A stretch of 58,499 bases of DNA, from assembly GCA_003224235.1 (NCBI GenBank), contig QHYU01000057.1, forward strand, positions 1 to 58,499, written 5' to 3'. Numbering within the stretch: the first letter of the stretch is position 1; each line of letters starts with the position of its first letter. A program made the translations under genes and the position numbers. The notes beneath the pieces were generated by a model. It had not been told where the DNA came from. It ran no database searches and saw only the letters and a list, made by a program, of their open reading frames with translations. Of the stretch, positions 44,047-53,585 are shown one piece after another. The stretch is from Acidobacteriota bacterium (GTDB taxonomy: Bacteria; Acidobacteriota; Terriglobia; Acidiferrales; UBA7541).

Positions 44047-44829
44047 ATGCATAACATCAAACTCACCCTGGCCTATGACGGCACCGACTTCAGCGGCTGG
44101 CAGATTCAGGCCGGGCGACCGACGGTCCAGGGGGCGCTGACCGACGTCATCCGCAAGTTGACGCAAGAAAATCTCACGATCCACGCCGCAGGGCGGACCG
44201 ATGCCGGCGTGCATGCGCTCGGGCAAGTGGCGCATTTCAAGACGCGTTCTGAGCTGACCGCCGCCCAATTCCTGCGCGCCTTAAACGCCTTGCTGCCGCC
44301 AGCGATCCGCGTGCTCGCGGCGGAAGAAGTCGGACCCGACTTTCACGCGCGTTGGCAGGCGGTGTCCAAGATCTATCATTACCGCATCTTTCGCGGCCGC
44401 ATCGTGTCGCCGTTCGAGTGGCGATACGCGCTGCACGACCCCTATCCGCTCGATACCGAGGCCATGGCCCAAGCGGCGCGCCTGTTTGAGGGCGAGCATG
44501 ACTTTACCTCGTTTGCGGCTTCGTCAGGCTCGAAAGAAGATGACCGGGAGCGCACCGCAGTGCGCGTGATTCACCGCTCAGAGACGGTGGTCGATCCACA
44601 GAGGCAAACTCTCACCTACGTTGTCCGCGGGCGCTCCTTCCTCCGCTACATGGTGCGCAAGATGGTCGGGACGCTGCTGGATGTGGGTCGCGGCAAGCTC
44701 ACACCAGAAGACATTCCGCGACTACTCGAGCTGCGCGACCGCTCGCGTTCCGGCCCAACCGTGCCGCCACAGGGTCTTTGCCTCATGTCGGTGGAGTATC
44801 CCGAGCCGTGGCGTCTGGAAACTCAATAG
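44047..44829 (+). CDS. truA: tRNA pseudouridine synthase A
   Basis: Isomerises uridines 38-40 in the anticodon stem of tRNAs. The catalytic Asp is in AAGRTDAGVHALGQVAHF; the start motif is IKLTLAYDGTDFSGWQIQ; SFLRYMVRKMVGTLLDVGRG is the conserved C-terminal motif. 260 residues, complete. It stands alone between the methionine-salvage genes and the aldehyde dehydrogenase. Confidence 0.96.
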   Translation: MHNIKLTLAYDGTDFSGWQIQAGRPTVQGALTDVIRKLTQENLTIHAAGRTDAGVHALGQVAHFKTRSELTAAQFLRALNALLPPAIRVLAAEEVGPDFHARWQAVSKIYHYRIFRGRIVSPFEWRYALHDPYPLDTEAMAQAARLFEGEHDFTSFAASSGSKEDDRERTAVRVIHRSETVVDPQRQTLTYVVRGRSFLRYMVRKMVGTLLDVGRGKLTPEDIPRLLELRDRSRSGPTVPPQGLCLMSVEYPEPWRLETQ

Positions 44830-44910
44830 TCAGCGTTTGTGCCTGCCGCGAGTGACATCAGAAGAGGCTGGTGTCGCTGCCTTTCGCATCTGCAGATGAA
44901 TCCGAAGGAC

Positions 44911-44924
44911 AGGCAAGAATGCCT
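44911..44924. repeat. Short palindromic intergenic repeat
   Basis: AGGCAAGAATGCCT in the truA-aldehyde dehydrogenase gap. Related AGG(A)ATGCCT-type hairpins occur at 26880 and 53586. Confidence 0.4.
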
Positions 44925-44962
44925 GCCCTGCCTTTCGAGGATTTCAGGTAGAATCTCTGAAG

Positions 44963-46534
44963 ATGGCTGCGCCCGCGACCTTTTCGCCCCTGATGGAATC
45001 CATCGATCCCGCCACCGGCATGGTGATCGCGCGGCTTGAAGCCACTCCACCTTCGGAAGTACCGGGCATTCTTACTCAGGCGCGGCGGGCACAGGCCGGA
45101 TGGGCGGCGCAATCGCTGCAGGAGCGATGCGCGCTGGTACACCGGCTGCGGGAGACGATTTACGCGCGGCGCCAGGAGATTGCCGAGCGAGTCATGCGCG
45201 AGTCGGGGAAACCCCGCGTCGAGGCATTGTTTGCCGATGTGCTGGTTTCGCTCGACACTGCCGCCTATTACGCGAACCTGGCTCCCGCGCTGCTGCTGCC
45301 CGAGCACGTGCCTCACCACAACCCTGCGGTGAAAGCCAAGTCCGGCTCGCTCCACTACGAGCCATATGGCGTCATCGGGGTGATCGCGCCGTGGAACTAT
45401 CCAGTCGCCATTCCGCTGGGGCAGATGATTCCCGCCGTGGTGGCGGGCAATGCCGTAGTGATCAAACCTTCGGAGCTAACGCCCTGGTGCGGCGCGCTGG
45501 TCGAAGAGCTTTTCTCCCAGGCAGGTTTTCCAGTCGGGCTGGTGCAGGTGATTCAGGGCAGCGGAGAGCTGGGCGAAGCGCTGATCCTGGCCGGACCCGA
45601 TAAAGTTATTTTTACGGGAAGTGTGGCGACCGGGAGGCGAGTGGCGGAAGCCTGCGCGCGGCGGCTGATCCCCAGCGTGCTCGAGCTCGGCGGCAAGGAC
45701 GCCATGATCGTTCTAGCCGACGCTGACCTGGAAGTGGCCTCGAGCGCCGCGGTCTGGGGCAGCTTCACTAACTGCGGCCAGGCGTGCCTTTCCGTCGAGC
45801 GCATCTACGTCGAGCGCCCCGTTGCCGGACGCTTCAGCGAACTGTGCGCCGCAAAAGCGCGACTCCTCAAGCTTGGCCCAGGTAGCGATCCGCACACCGA
45901 GGTCGGCCCGATGATCCGCCCCCAGCAAGTGGACCGGGTCGAGGAGCAGTTGCGTGAGGCTGTGGCGCGCGGCGCGCGGATTCTGACCGGGGGGCGGCGC
46001 CGGCCGGATATTGGTCCGTGCTTCTTTGAACCGACCGTCATTGCTGACGTGGACCATTCCATGCGCTTGATGCAGGAAGAGACATTTGGCCCGGTGCTGG
46101 CCCTGCGCAGCGTGGACAGCGAGCAGGAAGCGGTGACCATGGCTAACGACTCGCCCTTCGGCCTGGCCGCCAGCATCTGGACCCGGGACAGCCGCCGAGG
46201 CCGCCGGCTGGCTGCTCAGGTCCACGCCGGCGCGGTGATGGTGAACGACGTGGCCAGTTACTTCGGCATCTCCGAAGCGCCGCACGGCGGTCGCGGGGTG
46301 AGCGGCTGGGGGCATACGCACTCGCGCCTTGGTCTGCTGGAATTACTTCGAGTAAAATACGTAGATGTAGATCATCTGCCGCGCTGGCCCAAGTCCTGGT
46401 GGTTTGGCTACAACGAGGAGCTGGGCGTAGCTGCGGACCGATTCCTTCAGTTCTTGTTCGCGCCCGGCTGGCGACACCGCTGGAAGAGCGCCCGCGGCGC
46501 GATGCGTGCTGTTTTTCGGGGTCATAGGATTTAG
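44963..46534 (+). CDS. NAD(P)-dependent aldehyde dehydrogenase with C-terminal extension
   Basis: ALDH-superfamily enzyme oxidising an aldehyde to the acid. Cofactor motif GVIAPWNYPVAIPLGQMIPAV, Lys in VVIKPSELTP, FTGSVATGRRV, general base Glu in LELGGKDAM and the catalytic Cys in NCGQACLSVERIYV are all visible. 523 residues. The last roughly 50 (PKSWWFGYNEELGVAADRFL onward) extend past the usual end and may associate with membrane or a partner. Substrate unknown; the close relatives are the broad aldehyde/succinate-semialdehyde group. Confidence 0.9.
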   Translation: MAAPATFSPLMESIDPATGMVIARLEATPPSEVPGILTQARRAQAGWAAQSLQERCALVHRLRETIYARRQEIAERVMRESGKPRVEALFADVLVSLDTAAYYANLAPALLLPEHVPHHNPAVKAKSGSLHYEPYGVIGVIAPWNYPVAIPLGQMIPAVVAGNAVVIKPSELTPWCGALVEELFSQAGFPVGLVQVIQGSGELGEALILAGPDKVIFTGSVATGRRVAEACARRLIPSVLELGGKDAMIVLADADLEVASSAAVWGSFTNCGQACLSVERIYVERPVAGRFSELCAAKARLLKLGPGSDPHTEVGPMIRPQQVDRVEEQLREAVARGARILTGGRRRPDIGPCFFEPTVIADVDHSMRLMQEETFGPVLALRSVDSEQEAVTMANDSPFGLAASIWTRDSRRGRRLAAQVHAGAVMVNDVASYFGISEAPHGGRGVSGWGHTHSRLGLLELLRVKYVDVDHLPRWPKSWWFGYNEELGVAADRFLQFLFAPGWRHRWKSARGAMRAVFRGHRI

Positions 46535-46559
46535 GGAACGAGGGAGGGTAGCAAAGCGC

Positions 46560-46850
46560 ATGGCGGAACCGACTGCTCCGAGTTCTTCCCCGGCAGATGC
46601 CCAGCCGGCGCCGGCCGAAGCGAAGCCAAAGATAAAGATCAAGACCCGCAAGCCCAAGCAGCGCGCCTGCGACGAAAAAGATGAGAAGGGCAAGCTCTGC
46701 GGCGGCCACCTCAAGCGTTGGTACGATTACCCTAAGGAGATCGAAGAGTTGATCGGCCCCAAAGCGGAGATTTACCGCTGCGAGTTCTGCAAAACGCTCT
46801 ACAAGCCGAATCTAAGCGAAATGCCGCACAGCTACACGTTGCGGTACTAA
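46560..46850 (+). CDS. Small zinc-ribbon-like hypothetical protein
   Basis: No named family recognised. 96 residues from ATG 46560, 26 bp after the aldehyde dehydrogenase, with GAGGGAGGG upstream at rather long spacing. A disordered Pro/Ala/Lys N-terminus (KPKIKIKTRKPKQR) leads to a conserved-looking domain with cysteines in ACDEKD, KLCGGHLKRWYDYP and YRCEFCKTLY, arranged as two possible metal-binding pairs. A role in nucleic-acid or protein binding is conceivable but not shown. Confidence 0.7.
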   Translation: MAEPTAPSSSPADAQPAPAEAKPKIKIKTRKPKQRACDEKDEKGKLCGGHLKRWYDYPKEIEELIGPKAEIYRCEFCKTLYKPNLSEMPHSYTLRY

Positions 46851-46915
46851 GTGCTGGGGGTTAGCTGAAGGCCGAGAGTCGGCCTCTGAACAGAGCCAAC
46901 GAACGACAAAACAAA

Positions 46916-48151
46916 ATGAGTTTGGACGAACTGATCCACGACTGGAACAACGCCAGCGGTTTTGACCCGTTCCGCGGTCGTACAGTCATGCTCGACGATG
47001 AAACCCTCCGGGACGGTCTCCAAAACCCCTCCGTTCACGACCCCACGATCGGGGAAAAGATTGAAATTCTGCACTTGATGGAGACGCTGGGAATCGACTC
47101 GGTGAATATCGGCTTGCCCGGCGCTGGGCCTCGTGCGCTGGCTGATACGGAAGCCTTGGCCCGCGAAATCGCCCGGGCCAAGATGAAGATCCGCCCCAAC
47201 TGTGCCGCGCGCACCCATGAGAACGACATTCGCCCCATCGCCGAAGTGGCGCAGCGCGCAGGAATCGCCATCGAAGCGGCGACGTTTCTGGGTTCGAGCC
47301 CCATCCGGCGGCTGGTAGAAGACTGGACTGTCGACCACCTGCAGCGCACCACGGAAAACGCTGTTCGCTTTGCCCTCACGCAGGGCCTGCCGGTGATGTA
47401 CGTCACCGAAGACACCACCCGCACCGACCCGGCGACGATCAAGACACTCTACTCCACCGCCATCAACTGTGGGGCGCGCGCCATCGTCCTTTGCGACACC
47501 GTCGGTCACGCCACGCCGATAGGCGCCTACAACCTCGTGAGGTTCGCCCTGGAGCAGATTGTCCGACCGTCGGGAGAAAAGATCCGAGTGGATTGGCACG
47601 GTCACTGCGACCGCGGCTTGGCCATCGCTAACTCGCTGGCGGCGATCGCCGCCGGCGCCAACCAGGTTCATGCAGCTGCGAATTCACTGGGCGAGCGCGT
47701 TGGCAATACGCCGATGGAGCTGATGCTGGTGAACCTGCGCCTGCTCGGGATCATCGACCGTGACCTTTCCCGCCTCAGGGAGTACTCTGAGAAGGTGGCG
47801 CATGCCACGCATACTACGATCCCGCCCAACTACCCGGTGATCGGCCGGGACGCTTTCCGCACCGCCACCGGTGTGCACGCTGCGGCGATCATCAAAGCCT
47901 ATAAGAAGCACGACGCAATGCTCGCCAACTCGGTTTACAGCGGCGTGCCCTCGCACCTGTTCGGGCTCGAACAGGTGATTGAAATCGGCCCGATGAGCGG
48001 CCGCTCAAACGTTCTCTACTGGCTCGAGCACCGCGGCATCCCCGCCACCGAGGAAGTCGTCAACCGCATTTACGCGGCAGCAAAGCAGTCCACCCGCGTG
48101 CTCACGGAGGAGGAAATCCTCGCCCTTTGCGGCCAAGCCTCTCCCCAGTAG
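46916..48151 (+). CDS. LeuA-like 2-isopropylmalate/homocitrate-type synthase lacking the regulatory domain
   Basis: DRE-TIM metallolyase condensing acetyl-CoA with a 2-keto acid. LDDETLRDGLQNPS is the DRE-like metal/base motif (Asp-Glu-Thr-Leu-Arg-Asp), IVLCDTVGHATP and VDWHGHCDRGLAIANSLAAIAAG carry the HxH metal ligands, and NSLGERVGNTPMELMLVNL is the CoA-side motif. At 411 residues it lacks the C-terminal LeuA dimer regulatory domain. It may be 2-isopropylmalate synthase, consistent with leuCD 8 kb away, or a citramalate/homocitrate-type enzyme. Confidence 0.85.
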   Translation: MSLDELIHDWNNASGFDPFRGRTVMLDDETLRDGLQNPSVHDPTIGEKIEILHLMETLGIDSVNIGLPGAGPRALADTEALAREIARAKMKIRPNCAARTHENDIRPIAEVAQRAGIAIEAATFLGSSPIRRLVEDWTVDHLQRTTENAVRFALTQGLPVMYVTEDTTRTDPATIKTLYSTAINCGARAIVLCDTVGHATPIGAYNLVRFALEQIVRPSGEKIRVDWHGHCDRGLAIANSLAAIAAGANQVHAAANSLGERVGNTPMELMLVNLRLLGIIDRDLSRLREYSEKVAHATHTTIPPNYPVIGRDAFRTATGVHAAAIIKAYKKHDAMLANSVYSGVPSHLFGLEQVIEIGPMSGRSNVLYWLEHRGIPATEEVVNRIYAAAKQSTRVLTEEEILALCGQASPQ

Positions 48152-48490
48152 ATATCGTTGCGTATCGATGGCTGTAGTTTTCCACCTCTTCTTTCATTTC
48201 GAGTCCCAGCTTCGCCGGTTTTCCCGACCGAAAGCGTCGGGGCAACGAACCGCGAAACTCCTCGAGGAATTTTTCCTGAGAGATGCCTCACTCCGTTCGG
48301 CATGCCAGCACCGCGGCGCGCCAAGGCGGGAGCGCGGCTCGGCGCTCCTGGGGGCACGGCATGCTGTGCCCCTTTCGAAGCCGGCTGGATTTTTGATTGA
48401 CGCCTGACGCGGATTGTTGGACACTGGCGCACCTTGTGGTGCGTGAAGACGCTTGGGCCGACAAAGTTGTCCCGTGCCAGTCCTGAAGCA
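48152..48490. other. Intergenic region with REP-like palindromes
   Basis: No supported gene. The region holds GC-rich inverted repeats, notably around 48351-48372, and repeated GGC-GCTCC / GGCACGGCATG elements of the kind scattered between genes in this window. The last 60 bp carry the unremarkable leader of the M20 peptidase. Confidence 0.5.
48351..48372. repeat. REP-like near-palindrome
   Basis: A 22-bp near-perfect palindrome: GGGGCAC at 48351-48357 pairs with GTGCCCC at 48366-48372, with GGCATGCT between. No T-tract follows. Confidence 0.6.
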
Positions 48491-49789
48491 GTGAAACTTC
48501 TTTTGCTCTGCGGTATTCTGGTTTTGATGGAGACCGCCTTCCCACAAACCGCCGCGGCAGGAAACGCCGCGAGGGTCGAGGAACTGGCCAGCGACCCGCG
48601 GGTCGCGCGCGCACTCGACTGGCTGGCCAAGAACGTCGCCTGGGTCAACGACGAACAGGTCCACATCACCGAGATCCCTGCGCCATCGTTCCTCGAAAGC
48701 GCCCGCGCCGTGTACCTGCGCAAGCTGCTCTCTTGCTGCGGCCTGCGAGTGCGCACCGATGACGTGGGAGACGTGATCGCCGAACGGCCCGGGGAAGTGG
48801 CCGGGAACGTCGTGCTGGTCACCGCGCATCTCGACACCGTCTTTCCGCCGGGAACGGATGTCAAAGTGCGCCGAAACGCCAACCGCATGGCGGCGCCCGG
48901 CATTTCGGACAATAGCACGGGCCTGGTGGCGCTGGTGGCCGTGGCGCGGGCGCTGAACGAGGGCAAGATTAAAACGCGTATGACCCTGGTGTTTGCTGCC
49001 GACGTGGGTGAGGAAGGCGAGGGCAATCTCCGCGGGATGCGGAAGCTGGTCGAAAACTACGGCGACCGCCTCCGGTATGTCATTGCGCTTGACGGCGCCT
49101 CCACCGACCACGTCACCGCCGCGGCCGTCGCCTCGCGACGCGTCGAAATCAGCGTGCTCGGCCCCGGCGGCCATAGCTGGTCCGACTTCGGCGTGCCGAA
49201 TCCAATCCACGCGCTCTCGCGTGGGCTGGCTCGTTTCGTCAAGGTCCGCGTGTCCAGCGAGCCGCGCACCACCTTCAACGTCGGCGCGATCGAGGGCGGT
49301 ACTTCAGTCAATTCCATTCCGGACCGCGCCACCATCAAGGTGGACCTGCGCTCGGAATCCGAGGGCGAGCTGGATCATCTCGAGGCCGCGTTGCGGGAGG
49401 CTATCCAGGCCGGTGTGGACGAGGAGATGGCTGCCGCGCGCGACCGCGGAATCACGGGCCGTGAGCCCAACGGCAAACTCGAGATCAAGCTCCGCGTGCT
49501 GGGCCTTCGCCCGGCTGGGGAATTGGCGGAGACGTCTCCGCTCCTTGCTGCCGTGCGCGAGGCCGATCGCTATCTGGGCAATCGCTCGCACCGCGAGCGA
49601 TCTTCCACCGACGCCAATATCCCGCTCTCGCTTGGCATCCAGGCAATTTCCATCGGCGCAGGCGGGCGCGCCGGGGGAGCCCATACACTCAGCGAGTGGT
49701 ACGACGCTACGGGCCGTGAGCTCGGCCTGCAACGCATTTTGCTCACTTTGTTGGGCGTCGCCGGTCTGGAATTAGCGCCCCAGAAATGA
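48491..49789 (+). CDS. Exported M20-family metallopeptidase
   Basis: Zinc exopeptidase of the M20/PepT-like group. GTG 48491 is chosen because a signal peptide follows directly (KLLLLCGILVLMETAFPQTAAA); the upstream ATG adds an unlikely leader. Metal-site motifs: VTAHLDTVFP, APGISDNSTGLVAL, ADVGEEGEGNLRG and VIALDGAS, with the dimerisation-domain His in LGPGGHSWSDFG. About 432 residues. The last base triplet overlaps an in-frame ATG of the following amidohydrolase gene, so the two may be co-translated. Confidence 0.88.
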   Translation: MKLLLLCGILVLMETAFPQTAAAGNAARVEELASDPRVARALDWLAKNVAWVNDEQVHITEIPAPSFLESARAVYLRKLLSCCGLRVRTDDVGDVIAERPGEVAGNVVLVTAHLDTVFPPGTDVKVRRNANRMAAPGISDNSTGLVALVAVARALNEGKIKTRMTLVFAADVGEEGEGNLRGMRKLVENYGDRLRYVIALDGASTDHVTAAAVASRRVEISVLGPGGHSWSDFGVPNPIHALSRGLARFVKVRVSSEPRTTFNVGAIEGGTSVNSIPDRATIKVDLRSESEGELDHLEAALREAIQAGVDEEMAAARDRGITGREPNGKLEIKLRVLGLRPAGELAETSPLLAAVREADRYLGNRSHRERSSTDANIPLSLGIQAISIGAGGRAGGAHTLSEWYDATGRELGLQRILLTLLGVAGLELAPQK

Positions 49790-49851
49790 TCCACAACTTC
49801 CGCCTGCTGGGGAACGACCTTCGGCAGCACAGCCCCCTTCAATTATTGGTC

Positions 49852-51525
49852 ATGCGCTTTGCCCATTGCCTTTTCCTCTGTGGTTGGCTGGCAGCCGCGC
49901 CGCAAGGCTTGAATGCGTGCGGCACGGAGAGCCAGCCGCCCGAGCTGGCGCTCGTCAACGGCGTCATCTACACCGGTGACGCGGCGCATCTACGAGTCGA
50001 GGCCATGGCCATCCACGGGGAAAAGATTGTCGCGGTTGGAACCACCCGGCAGATTCGCGCGCTGGCCGGACCCAAGACGCGCGTCATCGACTTGCATGGC
50101 GCCTTTGCGATGCCCGGATTCAACGACGCGCACATTCACCTGGCGAGCGGAGGCCAGGCCAAACTGGGCGTAGATTTTGAGGGCGCCAAATCACTCGCCG
50201 AGTTCCAGCTGCGACTCCGCGCGCGCCTGGCCGAGCACAAGCCGGGTGAATGGATTACCGGGCGCGGTTGGGACCACACGCTGTGGCCCGAACAGCGTTT
50301 TCCTACCCGCCAGGACCTGGACGCCGTATCGAAAGACCACCCGATGATCTTCGGCCGCGTGGACGGGCATGTAGCGGTGGCTAATTCGCTGGCCTTGCAG
50401 CTAGCAGGGATCACCAAGGAAACGAAAGACCCGGCCGCCGGCAGCATCGAACATGACTCCGCCGGCGAGCCGACGGGGATGCTCAAGGAAAGCGCTGTCG
50501 GACTCGTCAGCCGAAAAATTCCGCCGCTCACGCCCGAGCAGCGGCGCCGCGCCGTCGAAATGGCGCTGGCTGAAGTCGCGCGCTTTGGCGTCACTTCGCT
50601 GCAGGACAACTCCGCCTGGGCTGATTTCGTCGTTTACCAGCAGCTCAAGAAAGAAGGCAAGTTAACGGCGCGCATCACGGAGTGGTTGCCGTTCAGCGAG
50701 CCTCTTGCGCGCTTGAACGAAATGCGCCAGCAGGGCGGCACAGAGGACCCCTGGCTGAAAACCGGCACACTCAAGGCCATCCTGGATGGCTCGCTGGGTT
50801 CGCGCACCGCGGCGTTGCTGGCGCCGTACGCCGATGATCCCTCCACCAGCGGCATCTTGCGGTTCGAGCCGGAACAGTTGAAGCGATTGGCCATCGAGCG
50901 CGACAACGCTGGCTTCCAGCTCGCCTTTCACGCCATCGGCGACGCCACCAATCGCATCGCGCTCAACACCTTCGCGGCTGTGGTGGAGCGGAATGGGCCG
51001 CGCGACCGCCGCCCCCGCATCGAGCATGCCCAAGTGGTGGCCCCCGAGGACTTTCCGCGATTTGCTGAGCTCGGCGTGATCGCCTCCATGCAGCCGGTGC
51101 ATGAGTCGAGCGATATGCGCTGGGCCCAGGCCCGTCTGGGCTCTGACCGCTCGAAGGGTGCCTATGCCTGGAACACGATGCTAAAGCAGGGCGCCCGGCT
51201 TGCCTTCGGCACCGACTATCCGGTCGAGCCTGTCAACCCCTTGCGCGGCCTCTACGCTTGTGTCACGCGCGAGCTACCCGAAGGAGGCCCTGCCGGAGGC
51301 TGGCAGCCTCAAGAAAAGATTCCACTCGAGGATTGCCTTCGAGCATATACAGGAGGGTCGGCCTACGCCGAATTCGAGGAAGGGAAGAAGGGTCGCATCG
51401 CGCCGGGACAGTGGGCCGATATCGTGGTCCTCTCCGCCGACATTACGAAAATACCGCCGCAGCAACTGCTCACAACGAAGGTCCTGCAGACATTCGTCGG
51501 TGGCCGCCTGGTTTATGGGAAGTGA
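49852..51525 (+). CDS. Exported YtcJ-like amidohydrolase
   Basis: Amidohydro_3 protein hydrolysing an unknown amide or imide substrate. ATG 49852 is preferred since a signal/lipoprotein-like segment follows (MRFAHCLFLCGWLAAAPQG, then NACG). An earlier ATG at 49786 overlaps the M20 stop (ATGA) and adds 22 residues. Metal-site motifs are GFNDAHIHLASGG, GRGWDHTLWPE, LDGSLGSRTAAL, FHAIGDATNR, RIEHAQVV and FGTDYPVEPVNP. 557 residues. It follows the M20 peptidase, so both could act on peptides in the periplasm. Confidence 0.87.
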   Translation: MRFAHCLFLCGWLAAAPQGLNACGTESQPPELALVNGVIYTGDAAHLRVEAMAIHGEKIVAVGTTRQIRALAGPKTRVIDLHGAFAMPGFNDAHIHLASGGQAKLGVDFEGAKSLAEFQLRLRARLAEHKPGEWITGRGWDHTLWPEQRFPTRQDLDAVSKDHPMIFGRVDGHVAVANSLALQLAGITKETKDPAAGSIEHDSAGEPTGMLKESAVGLVSRKIPPLTPEQRRRAVEMALAEVARFGVTSLQDNSAWADFVVYQQLKKEGKLTARITEWLPFSEPLARLNEMRQQGGTEDPWLKTGTLKAILDGSLGSRTAALLAPYADDPSTSGILRFEPEQLKRLAIERDNAGFQLAFHAIGDATNRIALNTFAAVVERNGPRDRRPRIEHAQVVAPEDFPRFAELGVIASMQPVHESSDMRWAQARLGSDRSKGAYAWNTMLKQGARLAFGTDYPVEPVNPLRGLYACVTRELPEGGPAGGWQPQEKIPLEDCLRAYTGGSAYAEFEEGKKGRIAPGQWADIVVLSADITKIPPQQLLTTKVLQTFVGGRLVYGK

Positions 51526-51587
51526 CCAGACTTGACGAGATGCAACACCCCTAAACCAAGTGGGGTGTCTGTAGCCACAAGGCGCTC

Positions 51588-53540
51588 CTACCTGCGAACT
51601 TCAATCGAGACGATTTCGCCGTCGTACGCCTGCCCCTGCGCCAGCGTATAGGAAATCTGTGCCGAGAGACCTTTCAGGTGCGTGCAGGGGTTGAAGTTGG
51701 CTGGAGGCTTCCAAGACGTGGTGAGGTAATCCACCTTGAAATAATTCGTCGCGTGCAGCCGCATCGTCAAACCGCCGGCACTCAGCGTCAACTCCATCGC
51801 TGGCGGAGCCGCGCAACTGATCTGGGTGAGCCTGCCGAACATTGCATACCGCCGCGCGGAGGAGGTGCCAGCGGCCCCGGGAGGCGTCCCCGAGGTATTC
51901 ACAGAAGGAGCTTCGCCGCTGGACGGAGTGTTTGCGCTCGCGTCGCTTCGCAGGTAGGACTGCAATTGCTCGCGGCTGGCGCGCGCCTCCTCTTCATGGC
52001 GCTTCTGCAGGGCCTGATATTCCTGGAAGCGAGCGACCTCGGCGAGGAAAGATTCCGCAGCGGCGCGGACCTGCGTCGATTTTGCATCCGACCGGATGCG
52101 CTGGCCGATCCCGCGGGCCTCCTCGATTCTTTCCAGGCGCAGCAGGATGTTCCCCACGTTCAAGTAATACAGGGGCTCGCCAGGTTCGAGTTCCGCGGCC
52201 TTCCGTGCCGCCGCCAGTGCCTTCTCCAGCGTCTCCTTCCGGATCAGGTAGAGGCCCGCCAGAGTAGCGTAGGCTGGCGCAAAGTTCGGGTTCAGCTCGG
52301 TGGCGCGCAGAAGGCTGGGCTCTGCTTCTGCGAAGGTCTGTGGGTCCTGTGCCTGCTCGACCAGCAGCCTGGCGTGTAGGAAGTGGGAGAGGTAGCTGCG
52401 CGAATCAAGTTGCACGGCCAGGGCGAAGTGCTTCGCGGCCTCCTCCCGTTGTCCTTGCCGGTAGTACGACAAACCCACGCTTTCGTGTGCCAGCGCCAGG
52501 TTAGGATCCAGGCGCAGCGCTTCCTCCAGCAGCGCGCGGGCCTCGGTCGTGCGCTGCATGTACAGGTGAAAGTCTCCGCGCCGCGCGGCAGATTCGGCCG
52601 GCGACAGCACACGAGCGACATAGTCCTTCTCCGCGACCTCAGCCGCCATTTTTATCAGGGCATAGTGGAAGCTGGACTGGCCCACGTACGACTCGAGGTT
52701 CTTCTGGAGCCGTTTCAGGTCCCCGAAGGCTTGCCGGGCTGCCTCCAGCGAGTCGACGTCGTTCTGCAGCAGGCGAACATAATTCGTCAGGGCCGGCGTC
52801 TTGCGCATTTGCTCATCGAGCATCAGATAGTGCGTCAGTGCCCAGGATTCGGCATAGAAGATCGTCGTCTTATTCGCTTCGTTGTAATAGGGCGAGCTAT
52901 GGTCCACCTTGAACAGCACCTCGAGGGGGAGCAGCTTGTTTTCCCGGAGCAGCCGCACGCCGGATTCACTGGGCAGTCCCAATTTCAGCTCTTTTTCCCC
53001 AATGGTGGTATTGCCATAGAACTCCGCAAACCCTTCATCGAGCCACACTGGAATGCTGCCGGAGTTGAGGTGCTCGAGGATGTGCACATATTCGTGATAA
53101 ACGATGTGGAACGGATTTTCCCCTTCAGCGTCGAGCCGCAGCGCAATGTAATGCTTTTCCTCGCCTGAGACGAAGAGGCCTGCGGGATGCATGTGGCCCT
53201 TGACCTCCCAGAATCCCGGCAGCAAAGCTTTCAGTGTGTTCTCGTTCTTCGCCGCCAGAATGAAAATCGGCTGGCCGGGGTCCACGCGGAGCTTGGGAAA
53301 CTCTTTGTGGAAGACCGCCCGGATCTGCTCGAACTGGTCAGCGGCTCGCCGCGCCTGCTTCTCGTTGCTATTGCTGGCCACGATGAAGTGCGGGCTGCGC
53401 ACTTCGATCCAGGTTTCGGTTTTGTCCGGAGGCGCAGCGGCCGGGTTGGCCTCGACTCCGGCACCGGCCATAGCAAGGCCGGCGGCGATAAGCGCCAGCA
53501 GCGCGGCAGGGAGGGGAATTGCTAACCGGCGAGTTAGCAT
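51588..53540 (-). CDS. Peptidase-MA-like zinc metalloprotease with TPR repeats
   Basis: Exported gluzincin fused to tetratricopeptide repeats. ATG 53540 starts a signal peptide (LAIPLPAALLALIAAGLAMA). The zinc site is IVYHEYVHILEHL with the third ligand in VWLDEGFAEFYG. From about residue 345 several TPR motifs follow (ALLEEALRLDPNLALAHESVG, HFALAVQLDSRSYL, ATELNPNFAPAYATLAGLYL, AAELEPGEPLYYLNVGNI). A Ser/Gly-rich linker and a C-terminal beta domain (LTLSAGGLTMRLHATNYFKVDY) end the 650-residue protein. Role probably in envelope protein turnover or scaffolding. Confidence 0.85.
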   Translation of the reverse strand: MLTRRLAIPLPAALLALIAAGLAMAGAGVEANPAAAPPDKTETWIEVRSPHFIVASNSNEKQARRAADQFEQIRAVFHKEFPKLRVDPGQPIFILAAKNENTLKALLPGFWEVKGHMHPAGLFVSGEEKHYIALRLDAEGENPFHIVYHEYVHILEHLNSGSIPVWLDEGFAEFYGNTTIGEKELKLGLPSESGVRLLRENKLLPLEVLFKVDHSSPYYNEANKTTIFYAESWALTHYLMLDEQMRKTPALTNYVRLLQNDVDSLEAARQAFGDLKRLQKNLESYVGQSSFHYALIKMAAEVAEKDYVARVLSPAESAARRGDFHLYMQRTTEARALLEEALRLDPNLALAHESVGLSYYRQGQREEAAKHFALAVQLDSRSYLSHFLHARLLVEQAQDPQTFAEAEPSLLRATELNPNFAPAYATLAGLYLIRKETLEKALAAARKAAELEPGEPLYYLNVGNILLRLERIEEARGIGQRIRSDAKSTQVRAAAESFLAEVARFQEYQALQKRHEEEARASREQLQSYLRSDASANTPSSGEAPSVNTSGTPPGAAGTSSARRYAMFGRLTQISCAAPPAMELTLSAGGLTMRLHATNYFKVDYLTTSWKPPANFNPCTHLKGLSAQISYTLAQGQAYDGEIVSIEVRR

Positions 53541-53585
53541 AATGCCTTGTGTATCCCAATCCGGTTTTCCCGTCAATGGTGTAGG

